NCBI GenBank assembly: GCA_013694495.1
Contig: JACDCH010000086.1
Location: 1-22,109 of the forward strand
Direction of reading: 5' to 3'
Origin: Acidimicrobiia bacterium
GTDB taxonomy: Bacteria > Actinomycetota > Acidimicrobiia > Acidimicrobiales > JACDCH01
Length of the DNA: 22,109 bases
Position 1 is the first letter of the stretch; every line of letters begins with the position of its first letter. Shown piece by piece: positions 1 through 10,800 of this stretch. Below the pieces are notes generated by a model. That model saw nothing but the letters and a program-made list of their open reading frames with translations, was not told the DNA's origin and did no database searches. The translations under genes were made by a program, and so were the position numbers.

Positions 1-300
1 GACCTGCTCGCCGCTGCGCCACACCTCGAGCACGAGGTCGCCGGCGGCGGCGTCCTCCGGCCCGGTGCCCGAATAGACGGCGTGGTACGTCGCCGTCTCC
101 CGGAGGGCGAGCAGGTCGAGCAGCGCCCGGCCGTCGCCGCGCAGGTCGGGCTCGACGGCGTCGGGGACCGAGAGGTCGGACCCGGTTGTCGTGGGCCCGA
201 CAGCCTCGTCGTCGTCGCCCGCCAGCGCCGTCCACAGCACGACGCCGGCCACCACGACGAGGAGCACGACCACGGCGGTGACCGCGGCCCGGCGGCTCAC
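1..300 (-). CDS. Membrane-anchored exported protein, four-cysteine/LolA-like paralogue family (3' end beyond window)
   Basis: This is the N-terminal 100 residues of a minus-strand protein that continues past position 1. The GTG start at 300 overlaps the TGA of the upstream gene (GTGA, 297-300), which implies translational coupling. A basic N-terminus (SRR) precedes a hydrophobic segment at about residues 5-27. A short acidic linker follows, then a block reading LLDLLALRETATYHAVYSG and a second strand LVLEVWRSGEQ. These two blocks match the corresponding blocks of the two genes immediately upstream and of the gene at 15851-16585, so it is a fourth family member. The cysteine half of the domain lies outside the window. 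A LolA/LppX-like carrier fold is inferred from the strand pattern and is not proven. The protein is probably an extracytoplasmic domain tethered to the membrane. I know no specific function for it. Confidence 0.8.
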   Translation of the reverse strand, partial: MSRRAAVTAVVVLLVVVAGVVLWTALAGDDDEAVGPTTTGSDLSVPDAVEPDLRGDGRALLDLLALRETATYHAVYSGTGPEDAAAGDLVLEVWRSGEQV

Positions 301-1133
301 GGCGCCACCGTCGGTGCGGGCGTCGTGGGCCCCGGCGGCGCGGCCGCGGGCTGGGACGGCACGACGAACACGTCGTCTGGCACGGCTCGCTCGACGAGCA
401 CCCGCTCGAGCCGCCCGTCGCCGCCGTCGAGGACGACCGGGATGCCCTCGCTGTCGAAGCAGGCGACCTGGACGACGCCGTCGGTGGTCGTCGCCCGGAA
501 GCAACGCGCCTCGACGCCGGCCACGGTCTCGTCGGCCGCCGTCACCGTTCCCGCGGTCGGGTCGATGGCGCCGATGACGGGGTCGGAGGGGTCGACACCG
601 CCGGTCGGGGCGATGATGCAGAACGTCTCGTTCGAGCCCTCGGGACCGACGAGGCACCCGACGTGACCGTCGTCGGGGGTGAGGAACTCGGCGGTGTGCA
701 GCGCCTGCTCGCCCTCGCCGATGTAGGTGTCGCGCCGGGCGAACGGCAGCCGCCGGTACACCTCCACGGTGGTGATCTGGTCGCTGACGCCAGGGGGCGT
801 CCGGTAGGTGGCGCGATAGGTGAGCTGGCCGGCCCGGTTGATGGCCTCGGCCAGGGCCAGGGCGTCGCCCTCGAGCCCGGCGATCGGGATCGACGGCGGC
901 GGCGCGGCGGTGGTCGGGACGGGTGCGGTGGTGGCGGTGCCGCCCGGCGCGGTCGTGGTCGACTCCTCCCCCGGCTCCGAGCTCCCCGGCGCGGTCGAGG
1001 GCGTCGACACCGGGTCGCCGTCGTCGCCACCGAAGACGAGGGCGCCGACCACGACGCCGACGACGAGGGCGACGGCGACCGCGGCGGGAACGAGCCACGC
1101 CGGGCGCGACGACGATGCGGCGGGCGGCGCCAC
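297..1133 (-). CDS. Membrane-anchored exported protein with four-cysteine LolA/LppX-like domain
   Basis: The protein is 278 aa and starts at GTG 1133, 3 nt after the stop of the upstream gene. Residues about 13-35 form one transmembrane segment. A Thr/Pro/Ser-rich linker (about 40-85) leads to a soluble domain (about 86-260) and a Pro/Ala-rich tail. The domain begins with a helix and strand (AEAINRAGQLTYRATYRT), then a second strand (TTVEVYRRLPFARRD). Cysteines fall at about 160, 172, 211 and 225, the last two in the pattern RCF...ACFDSEGIPVVLD. Spacing and order match the 245-aa neighbour and the 244-aa protein at 15851. The topology is likely a signal anchor with the domain outside. The LolA/LppX-like fold is inferred from the strand and DG-turn pattern only. 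Its stop overlaps the next start. No enzyme motif is visible. Confidence 0.85.
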   Translation of the reverse strand: MAPPAASSSRPAWLVPAAVAVALVVGVVVGALVFGGDDGDPVSTPSTAPGSSEPGEESTTTAPGGTATTAPVPTTAAPPPSIPIAGLEGDALALAEAINRAGQLTYRATYRTPPGVSDQITTVEVYRRLPFARRDTYIGEGEQALHTAEFLTPDDGHVGCLVGPEGSNETFCIIAPTGGVDPSDPVIGAIDPTAGTVTAADETVAGVEARCFRATTTDGVVQVACFDSEGIPVVLDGGDGRLERVLVERAVPDDVFVVPSQPAAAPPGPTTPAPTVAP

Positions 1134-1136
1134 CCC

Positions 1137-1874
1137 TCAGCCCTCGGCCTGGACGGGCGGGGCCGGCGGTTCGAACACCGCGGGGTCGACCTCGTCCTCG
1201 AGGGCCACGAGCGTCAGCGTGCCCGCGTCGGTCACGACGCTCAGCGGCACGCCTTCCTCCGACAGGCACAGCGACGTGGCGCCGGTGCCGGGGTCGTAGT
1301 CGAAGCACCGGGCGGCCCGGCCGTCGACGTCCTCCGAGCGGGCGGCGACGTCGACGCCGCCGAGGGCGCCCACCAGCGACGCGAAGACGCCGCCCGCGGC
1401 CTCCTCGCCCGCCGGCGAGGTGGAGCACACCCAGTCGGCGCCCTGCTGCAGCTGGCAGATCACGGCCTGCTCGCCGTCGAGGATCCCGAGCTGGCGGAAC
1501 TCGCCCGCCTCGGAGGTGACGATCGTCTCCTGGCGGACCTGGCCGTCGGACCGGTGCAACTCGAGCACGTAGACGGTGCTGTCCTCGCCGGCGCCCGCGG
1601 TGGGGCCGGTGCCCTCGTAGGTGGCGTGGAACGTGGCCGCCTCGCCCGCAGCGAGGAGGTCGAGCAGCTCGGTGCCCTCGTCGTCGGCCGGTTCGGTCTC
1701 GACCGGCGGCGGCGTGGCCGACGGCGCGTCGACGTTGCCGTCGGCGGTGGCGGCCGTTCCGCCCCCGCCGCCCTCGTCGTCGGAGCAGGCCGCTCCGGCG
1801 ACCAGGGCCACGGCCCCGATCGCCAGGCGGGCCAGGGCGCGCCGCGTGCTTCTCGTCCGTGACCGGTTCGCCAT
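1137..1874 (-). CDS. Putative lipoprotein with four-cysteine LolA/LppX-like domain
   Basis: The protein is 245 aa from ATG 1874, 10 nt after the stop of the giant gene. The N-terminus is a lipoprotein-type signal: basic (about 1-17), hydrophobic (about 18-29), then VAGAAC with Cys30 as the candidate lipidated residue. The lipobox is acceptable but has Gly at -3. A low-complexity Gly/Asp/Pro linker (about 31-65) leads to the domain: LLDLLAAGEAATFHATYEG, VYVLELHRSDGQVRQE, LGILDGEQAVICQ. Cysteines at 140, 150, 190 and 203 could form two disulfides. The C-terminal motif is CLSEEGVPLSVV followed by VDPAVFEPPAPP. The alternation of helix, strand and DG turn recalls LolA and mycobacterial LppX/LprG, which carry lipids or lipoproteins; that link is inference. 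No strong Shine-Dalgarno is seen; TAGAAC lies 7 nt before the ATG. Confidence 0.85.
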   Translation of the reverse strand: MANRSRTRSTRRALARLAIGAVALVAGAACSDDEGGGGGTAATADGNVDAPSATPPPVETEPADDEGTELLDLLAAGEAATFHATYEGTGPTAGAGEDSTVYVLELHRSDGQVRQETIVTSEAGEFRQLGILDGEQAVICQLQQGADWVCSTSPAGEEAAGGVFASLVGALGGVDVAARSEDVDGRAARCFDYDPGTGATSLCLSEEGVPLSVVTDAGTLTLVALEDEVDPAVFEPPAPPVQAEG

Positions 1875-1887
1875 CCGCGCCGTTCTA
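1875..1887 (-). promoter_or_regulatory. Candidate leaderless -10 element overlapping a stop codon
   Basis: On the minus strand the stop codon TAG of the giant gene is the start of TAGAAC, which is followed by 7 nt and the ATG of the lipoprotein gene. The same TAGAAC-N7-ATG arrangement precedes the paralogue starting at 16585. A TAnnn(T/C) hexamer 7-8 nt before a start codon is what leaderless actinobacterial promoters look like. The hexamer also holds an obligatory stop codon, so chance is possible. Confidence 0.3.
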
Positions 1888-4800
1888 CAGGAGCCGGAGG
1901 GTCAGCCGGGTGGACTCGCCGCTGGCGGCGACGTTCCCGGCCTCGTCCACGACCGTGACCCGGTAGTAGTACGCCCCCACCGGAAGGATGTTGAGCAGGG
2001 AGTTGTCCCGCCCGTTCCAGGTGACGCTCTGGGTGAGGGTGGTCCCGGGAGCCACGACCACCGGCGGGGCCGTGATCCGGCGCACCGGGTTCCCGGTGAC
2101 GTCGAAGATCGTGACCGTGGCCGTCAGCCTGCCCGACAGGTTGTCGCCCAGGACGTAGCGCAGCTTCACCGTCTGGCCGAGCAGCGGGACGAAGACCGTG
2201 CGGTCCGGCGTCGTGGCCCTGGCGGTGGGCGGCGTGCGGTCGACCCACACGTCGACCGAGCCGCTGCGGCTGCCGACCACGTCCGCCACCCGGTACTGGA
2301 CGACGTGCTTACCCCCGTTGACCAGGCGGTTGCCCTCGGGAACCGTGATCGGCCCCGTGTACGCCGTCCACGGCCCGGTGTCGATGCGGTACTCGAGCGA
2401 CGTCACGCCGCTGCCGTCGTGGCCGTCGTCGGCCCGGAGGACGACGAGGGGCTCGACCCGGTACCACTTGGCCTGGGCCGGGTCCGGCGGCACGAGGCGC
2501 ACCTCGACCACGGGAGCGGACTGGTCGATGCGCACGAGGTGCTCGACGACCGCGCTCCGCCGGCCGGACCGGTCGATGGCGTAGGACCGGACGAGGTGGA
2601 TCCCCTCGCTCAGGCCGACGCTGTCCCCGGCGGTCGCGACGGGCACGTACGGCCCGCCGTCGACGGAGGCGCAGACACCGCTGATGCCGACCGCCGAAGC
2701 CGCCGGGGTGAGGTCCTCGCACACGGCCACCGGGTTCGTGCCCAGGCCGCTGCCGGGGGCGGTATCCGCCGCGCTGATCGTCACCGTCGCGTCCGCCGTC
2801 CGCCACGCCGCGCCCGGGCCGGCGAGCGCCGACGTCGGGTCGTCGAGGTCGACGAAGAACGAGCGGCAACCACCCGGGTTCGCGTTGCCGGCCACGTCGG
2901 CGCCCCGCCAGCACAGCGTGTGCTGACCGCCGCCGACCCGCACCGGCGCGGTCCAGGCCGTCCACGTCGAGCCGTTGTTCAGGCTGTACTCCAGCGTCGC
3001 CACGCCCGAGCCCTCGCCGGGGTCGACGGCGAACAGCGTGAGGAACGGACCGGTGTGCCACCAGCCGTGCTCGCCGTCGGGCTCGGCCGGCCCGATGACC
3101 GGCACGATGACCGGCGCCTCGAGGTCGACGTTGATGACCAGGGTCTGCTCGCCGCTGCGGTTGTCGAAGCGGTCGGTGGCCGAGGCGTGCACGAGGTGCG
3201 AGCCGGTTTCGAGGCCGGCGGGGATCGTGCAGGTCGGGGCGTCGCAGTCGCTGGCGTCCGAGTTGTCGGTACGGGTCCGGAAGTGGTCGGCGTCGGCGCC
3301 CACGCCGACCCCGTCGCCGTAGCCGGTGACCGTGAACGAGGGAGCCGTGCGGTACCAGCCGGCGTTCCCGTCCGGCGCCGCGCTGGGCGCCAGGATGAAC
3401 GAGGCCGGGGCGAGGCTGTCGACTCGGATGTCGCGGCACCCGGTGACCTCGTTGCCGGCCACGTCGACGACGCGGTGGCAGAAGGTCGACGCACCTTGCG
3501 GGGCGACGGGCGGGCTGGCGGCGACGTAGTTCGTGTACGGGCCGGCGTTGCCGAAGCGGTACTGCACGGTGGCCACGCCGGAGCCGCCGAACTGGTCGAG
3601 CGTCGAGAGCACGACCACGACGGCGTCGTCGTACCACTGCTGGCCCAGGTACGTCTGGTTCGGCGCCAGCGGCACCGTGGTGACCTCCACCATCGGGGCC
3701 TCGGGGTCGTACCGGAGGGCGGCGGTGTTCATCGGGCCGGGGGTCCGCAGGTCGTTGTCGTCGCGCTTGCGGTTCCCGGCCTGGTTCACGGCCGTGTAGT
3801 GCACGGTGTGATCGCCCGTGGCCAGGAGCCCGGCCACGTCGGTGGCGCTCACCGTGCAGTCGGTCGGCGTGGCGACCGGGCAGATGGGCGCCCGCTCGGC
3901 GCCGTTGTCGAACCGGTACAGGTACGGCGGGTCGCCGGCGGGCGACGCCGCCGTGTAGTTGTGGAACCGCAACGCCGGGGCGGTGCGGTACCAGCCGCCG
4001 CTCTGGGCGCCGCCGACGAGCTGCAGCGACGCTTCCGGTGCGTTGACGTCGAGGTAGACGTTCGCGTTCGGGTCGTGGCTCCCGCTCGGGCTGAGCGAGG
4101 ACACGTTGCCGGCATGGTCGTAGGCCCGCACCTCGACGGTCTTGAGGCCGTCGGGCGAGCTCAGCTCGAGCAGCTGGCCGGTGGTGCAGCCCCGCCACGA
4201 CGCATCGGTCTGGACGGTGCGGCACTCGGTGCGGGCCAGGCCCGAACCGCCGGTGTCGGCTGCGGTGAACTGGACGTTGACGCCCGGCACGAGGACCGTG
4301 CCCGCCGACGGCGTGTCGTCGGGCGCGGTGACGGCGACGGTCGGGCGGTCGGCATCGACGCCGAAGGCCCACTCGACCGGGCCCAGGACCTCGGCCTGCG
4401 TCCCCCGGACGGCGGTGGTGTAGAGGCCGTAGTACCCGGTGGTGTCGAGGTTCAGCGTGACGGCGGTCGGGGTCGACACGACGCCGCTGAAGGTGGTGCT
4501 CGACACGGTGATCGGGGTGATCGCCACGCCGGTGATGCTGCTGGGAGCCGGGGCGCCGCAGGGGTTCGCCGCGGTCGGCAGGGTGCCGAGCACGTCGAAG
4601 CCGTCATCGGCCTCGTGGTTCACGATGCGGGGCAGGGCCTGCGTCAGGGCCGAGGCCAGCGCCGTCTGGTCGGTGGGAAGGGCGACGTCGTCGACGGGAT
4701 CGCCGTCGTCGGCCGTCTCGAAGCCCGGGTCCCAGGTCGACGTCAGCGGCGCGGTGACGGCGCAGACGTGCAGCGTCGTCGTGCCCGGGCCACCGGCCCC

Positions 4801-7800
4801 GACGTAGTACGCCGGGAACGTGCCGGGGGTCGGCGCACCGGCCCCGCCCGGCCACCAGAAGGGGCCGTACGGGCGGAGCTGGGCGACGGGCGGGTCGACG
4901 ATGGCGGCGACGCCGTTGTGCGGCAGCGCACCGGTCTCGACGGCAGGGGTCTGCGGGTTGTCATAGGTCTGGGCCGACGCAGCCGGCACGGCCGCGCAGA
5001 GGCTGACCGCAGTGCCGTCGGCGCCGCCGACGACGGCGGTGTTGAGGGCGCCGAGGGCGATGCCCGACGTCGACGGCGCCGCCACCTTGATGGAGCCGCC
5101 GCCACCGCCGCCGCCCTGGCCGAGGCGGCCGCTGCCGCCGGGGCCGCCGACGGCGGAGACGGTGCCGGTGAGGGTCAGCTGGCCGCGGGCCTCAAGGAGG
5201 ATGCCGCCGCCGGCGCCGCCGCCGGAGCCGATGAAGCCGCTGTGCTCGTACGGCGGGTCGAGGACGTCGTTGTCGACGAGCACGACGTTGTCCGGGTCGG
5301 GATCGCTGTCGTGCTGCTGGAGGCCGGGCGTGCCGTTGTCGTCGGGGTCGGCGTCGCAGACGCCCGCCGTGTTGCTGGCCCCCGCCCCGCCGTTGACGGA
5401 CACGGAGCCGGCGATCACGAGGGACGAGTCGGCCCGCAGGATGACGGCGCCGCCGCCGAGGCCGCCGGCACCGGCCGACGGGATCGGGTTGGGCGTGCCG
5501 ATGTCCGGCAGGGTGAACGAGCCGCCGACGGACGAGCCGGGGGCACCGGTGAAGACGGCATCGGAGTTGAGGCCGTCCTGGGGCCCGCCGTAGTCCTGGA
5601 AGGCGGCTTCGGGCGCCGTGCCGTTGCTGCCCACGCCGGCGTTGGTGCCGCCGGAGGAGCCCGTGGCCCGGTACAGGTTGGCGAAGTCGTTCGGGGTGCC
5701 CGTGTAGCCGGAAGGGATCTCCGGCGTGAGGTCAGGGATGTCGTTCATGATCCCGTTGCCGACGATGGCGCCCGAGGCCGCGACGTTGATCGTGTTGGCC
5801 CGCAGCTCGAGCGTGCCCTCGTCGCCGGCGGGGCAGGCGGCGCCCGTGCCGACGAGGTCGGTCGCGTTTGCCGTCGTGGCCACCGTCACGGTGCTGGTGA
5901 TCGAGAGGTCGTCGAACTGGTGGACGCCGCACAGGGCGACCGCCGTCGAGATCGTCCGGTCCGTGCCGCCGGTGTAGAAGGCGGCCAGGGCCGTCGGCAG
6001 CTCGTTCACCGGCGGTGTGACCGGGCCCGGATCGACCGGGGCCGGGAACACGATCGGATCGGTCGGGACCGGCTGCACGGGCGGCAGCGACTCCGGCTGG
6101 CCGGGCTGACCGGGCACCGGGTGACCGGCGAAGGCGATGGCCCCCGGGTTCCCTGGGTTGTAGTCAGCCAGCGGCGTCGAGGGCGAGTTGTTGATGCCCT
6201 GGAACTTGTCGGCGTCGATCGAGAAGGCGTCGATGTTGCACAGGATCGGGCCGGCGACGACGTCGACGATCAGATCGAGCACCGTCGAGAACCCACCGAA
6301 GAACACCGCGTCGAGCAGGCGGTAGAGGATGCCGCCGAAGCTCATCCGTGGATCGGTGCCGATCCACATGACGAAGTCCTCGTCGTCGCCGCCCACCAGG
6401 GCGCCGACGATGCCGTCGACGCCGCCGGGGTCGAGAGTCACGGCGTTGTCGCCCCCGCCCCCGGCGAACGGGATGATCGAGCCGATGCCCGCAAAGGCGT
6501 CGCAGTCGCGGTAGTCCATGAGGATCGGCAGGCCGAGCGAGCCGATGGGGAGGCCCTCGGCGTAGGCGTAACCGAGCAGCAGGATCGGCGGCGGGTCGAT
6601 GGAGCAGGGGATGCCGGGCACCCAGCAGATCCACTTCGGGATCGTGATGCGCGGGATGTCGAAGTCCAGACCGCCCGAGAACTCGTCGACGTACCAGTTG
6701 ATCGGGCCGAAGTCGGCGTCGCCGCTGCCCTCGCCGTCCATGTACTGGTGGAGGATGTTGCTCCGCAACGTGAACCGGTTGAGACGGTCGACCGAGAACT
6801 GCAGGTCGAGGTCCGACTGGAGGCGCACCTGGATCGGCAGCGTGTTGAGGATGGCGTCGATCGCCGCGGTGATCGGCTTGATGATGAAGCCGATCACGTC
6901 GGCCAGCCAGCCCGGCGCCCCGATCGTCTCGGTGATGAACTCGCGGACCAGGATGTCGAGGTTGGCGCCGATGTTCGACTGCGACCGCAGGTGGAAGTCG
7001 AGCGGGCTGACGGCCACGGCGGCACCGAACGAGAACTCGGCGGGCTGGGTGCCGGCCAGGTTGGCGTAGCCGGCGATGTCGGCCGACAGCGCCGGCGTGT
7101 TGAGGAAGATCACCGCGTCGAGGCGCTTGACCGCCGGCGTCGGCGAGTTCGCCGGGTCGAGGTCGAAGCCCACCAGGGCCTGCTGGATCCCGACCGAGTA
7201 GTCCATGTTGAACTCGTACCACTCGTTCAGTTCCGGGCCGTCGTTCTCCTCGCTGACCGAGCCGGTCTCCACCGTGCTGGCCGGCGGGGCCGCGTTCGTC
7301 GGCTTGTCCCCGTCGGAGATGAGCTCCGTCCGGAACCGGAAGTCCGGGTCGTAGGCGTGGGCGCCGGTGACGCCGTTGGCGCCCGGGAGGTTGCGGATGG
7401 CCGCTTCGACCGTGCCGAGCGTGATGCCGTCGGTGATCTCCGCGCCGCCGGCGAGGAGGCGGACGCCGATGCTCATCGACGTCGACAGGCGGCCGTCGAT
7501 CTGGATGAGCTGCGAGGTGCGGAGCTTGCCGTCGGCGATGTCGGAGAGGTGCTCACGCATGTACATCGTGAAGCTGACCTCGCCGGGCAGGTCGATGCCC
7601 TGGCCGTACTCGGCGCACGGCACCCGGGGCTCGGTGGCGTCGAAGGCGGCCACGTCGGTGGGGCACGGCTTCGTGAGGAGGATCTGGGCCCCGCTGTCGA
7701 CGAAGTGCAGGAAGGCGGCGAGCTCGCCGATCTCCTGCTCGACCTGGCCGAGGTGGTTGCGCACGATGAGGTGCACGCGCATGTCCTCGGCGCTCGAGCC

Positions 7801-10800
7801 GCCGGTTGCCGCGCCGGTGTTGGTCTTCGACCGCAGGTCGAGGCTGTAGGTCTGGATCTGGTCGACCTGGATCGAGCCCGGGATCGCCAGGCGGAAGGAG
7901 GCGCGTGCCGCGAAGCGGTCGTCGGCGAGGTCGGTCAGCGTCCCGCCGTCGAAGTCGAGGAGCTTCAGCCGGATGCCCTCGTTGTTCTCGAACTGGCCGT
8001 CCCAGCCGAGCGCGTTGGGCACGGCATCGAAGTCCGGCGCCAGCTCGTCGGGATCGTTGTTCGGGTCGTCGAGGGCGGCGAGGTCGGAGATCTTTCCGTA
8101 CTCGAGCTGGCCGAAGAGGTGGGTCAGGTCGGGCTGGTCGAAGCGCAGGTACGGCGCCATGCACGGGCCGGTCTCGGTGCTGGCCGGCCCGCACGGGCGC
8201 CGCCAGCCCCGGCGGTTGGCCGGGTCGGTGTAGTGCTCGGCCTCGGCCGTCTGGAGCTGGATCCAGGCCGGGATGTTCGAGATGCCGGCGTCGTGCAGGC
8301 GCACGGCGTCGCCGCCGGGCAGCAGGGCGAAGGCGTGCAGCGACAGCGGGTTCACGCCGTCGGTGGCGCCGTCGAACAGCACGCGGATGCACGTGTAGCC
8401 GGTGCCGTCGTCGGTCGGCATCCGCGGGTAGTCGGCCGGGTTGTTGAGCGGGGTCGGGCACGGGCGTCCGGCGTAGGTGAACGATTGGAGCTGGCTCGAC
8501 GGCTGGTTGTCGTCACGGCCGATCTGGCCGAGGACGTGGAAGGCGATGGAGGCGAGGCTGTCGGTGCCGTTCGAGAGGTCGGCGGCGGCGTGCAGGTACT
8601 CACGGCCGTCGGCAGGCGCCGGCTCGGCCGGGAACGGACCGCCGCCCCGGATGCGCTCGGAGTACGGCAGCGTGCCGACGATGCCGGTGGCGGCCTGGGT
8701 CAGGTCGAACGACGCCGCCTCGAAGCGGATGCGGTCGATGCCGTCGGGGGCGATGACCGGGAGCGGGAAGCCGCCGGCGTCGAACCGGCTGAAGGCCTGG
8801 ATCTCGACGTCCTTGCCGCTCGAGCCGCCGAAGCGGGCCCGCACGATCTGCGGCATCTCGTCGATGTCGACGCGGCCGGCGATCACCGAGGAGCCGCCGC
8901 CGTACTCGAGGCGGGCGAAGGCATCGACGTCCATGTGCCGGTCGGCGTCCTGGGGCTGCTGGTCGATCTCCAGGGCGCCCTCGCCGGCGCCGACGCCGTC
9001 GCACCACGTCGCCGTCCCGGCCACCGGCAGGTGGCTGACGCGATCGGCTTCGCGGGGGCCGCGCACGCACACGGAGACGTCGGCCGGCATGTCGCCGAGC
9101 AGGACGTCGCCGAGGATGCGGAACCCGGGCTCGGGCAGCAGGTCGACGTAGGCCCGCACGTTGAAGTCCGTGGCGAAGCCGGTGTTGATGAGCGTGGTGC
9201 CGAGCGGGCGGCGGTCGGTGGCCGACCGGACCGGCTCGATACCGAAGGACCGGATGTCGAAGATGTCGGCGTCGACCCGCACCGCCGGGCCCCGCTGGAA
9301 GGCCTGGATCGTGTAGGTCGTGATGGCCGGGTCGTCCGCCACCGGGCGGTTCGGCGGGGCCAGGCCCGCCGTCGGGTCCGGCGACAGGAAGTTCCGGACG
9401 TGCACCTCGGCGCCGGGGAGGGTGTTGCCGTTCTGCACCTCGAACACGGCGGTGGGCGCCTCGTCGGTCAGCAGCAGCGAGCCCCGGATGTCGAACGGCT
9501 GCGGGATGTCGTCGAGGTCGACGTCGACGACGATGGCCTCGGTCGAGAGGGTCCCGAGGAGCGGGATCTCGAGCACGGGCAGGTCGACGGGCGGGTTCAC
9601 CGACGAGATGTGCAGGTTGTTGATCTGGGTGACCGCCGGGCCGTCCGTGCGCAGCATGAAGTTCTCGAGCGCGTCCGGGTCCTCGATGTCGAGGTCGGGG
9701 TCGTACGGATCGACGTCGGGGTCGTAGAAGAACTCGACCGTGGTGGGCAGGTTCTCGATGCCGGGGTCGGTTTCGTCGCCGAAGGACACGCAGGTGGCCG
9801 AGCGGCCGGGCCGGGGGTCCTCGCACACGGTGTCGGCGCCGATGAGGTAGCCGGCGGCGAAGCTGAGGTCGATGCCCGAGGTGGCCCCGGGCGTCTCGAG
9901 GATGCCCCGGAAGGGCCCGCCCGGCTGGGTGGTGGGACCGCTCAGCCCGGTGACGTCGCGCTCCCGCGGCTGCTGGAAGTGCAGGACGAGGTCGGACGGC
10001 AGGTCGGCCAGGCCGAGCTCGCCGAAGAGGCGCTGGCTCGGGATCGCCGGGTTGCCGGCCAGATCCTCGTCGCGGCCGTTGACGGTGACCGCGGCGGCGA
10101 CGTCGACGTCGAAGTCGTCGTTGGCGTCGAAGCCGATGGACAGCGGCGTGTGGGTGAGGGCGACGCCGTCGCCGAAGGGATCGGCGTCCTCGCAGGTCGC
10201 CACGAACGGGATGTTCGAGGCCAGCGGCACCGGCGAGGTGCCGCCGTTGCGGAGGCAGAAGGCCAGCTCGCCGGGGAAGGGCGAGACGTCGACGGTGGCG
10301 TCGAGCGACACCGTCGGGTCGAGCACGTGGAGGTCGCCGAGCTCGATGCGGTCGGCCAGGGGCAGGTCCACGACGTCGACGCGCACCTGGAGGTCGCGCG
10401 GCGCCGACGGCGTGCCGCCACCGACCCTCGCCGTCGCGCCGGTGACGCCGTCGCGGTTCAGGAACTGGATCTCGCTGATCTCGGGGATGTCGACGACGGC
10501 CTCGAGGTTCGTGCCCCGGCCGGCCACGCCGACGTAGAGCGGGGCGCCGTCGGCCAGCGGGGCCGGGAAGTTCGTGGGCCGCAGCCGGAAGCTGCGGGCC
10601 GAGAGCTCGACCCGGTCGAGCTGGTCCTCGGTGCCGGGCAAGCACGCCTCGGCGGCGAAGTCGCGCTGGCAGGTGAACACCTGCAGCCGCTCGAGCGAGG
10701 ACGCGTCGACCGTGTAGTCGTCGGGCCCGGCGCCGCTCAGCACCTCGTGGTTGTCGAGGCCGACCGAGAGGTGGTTCGGCAGGCCGGTGAGCACGAGGTC

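Noticed and set aside
2309..4372. Second minus-strand frame of 687 codons within the giant gene's 3' part
   Set aside because: It is Arg/Pro-rich out-of-frame text. The Ig-like modules are in the other frame.
5095..5230. GC-rich triplet repeats (ccgccg...) that look like a microsatellite
   Set aside because: They are explained by poly-Gly codons in the glycine-rich segment of the giant protein.
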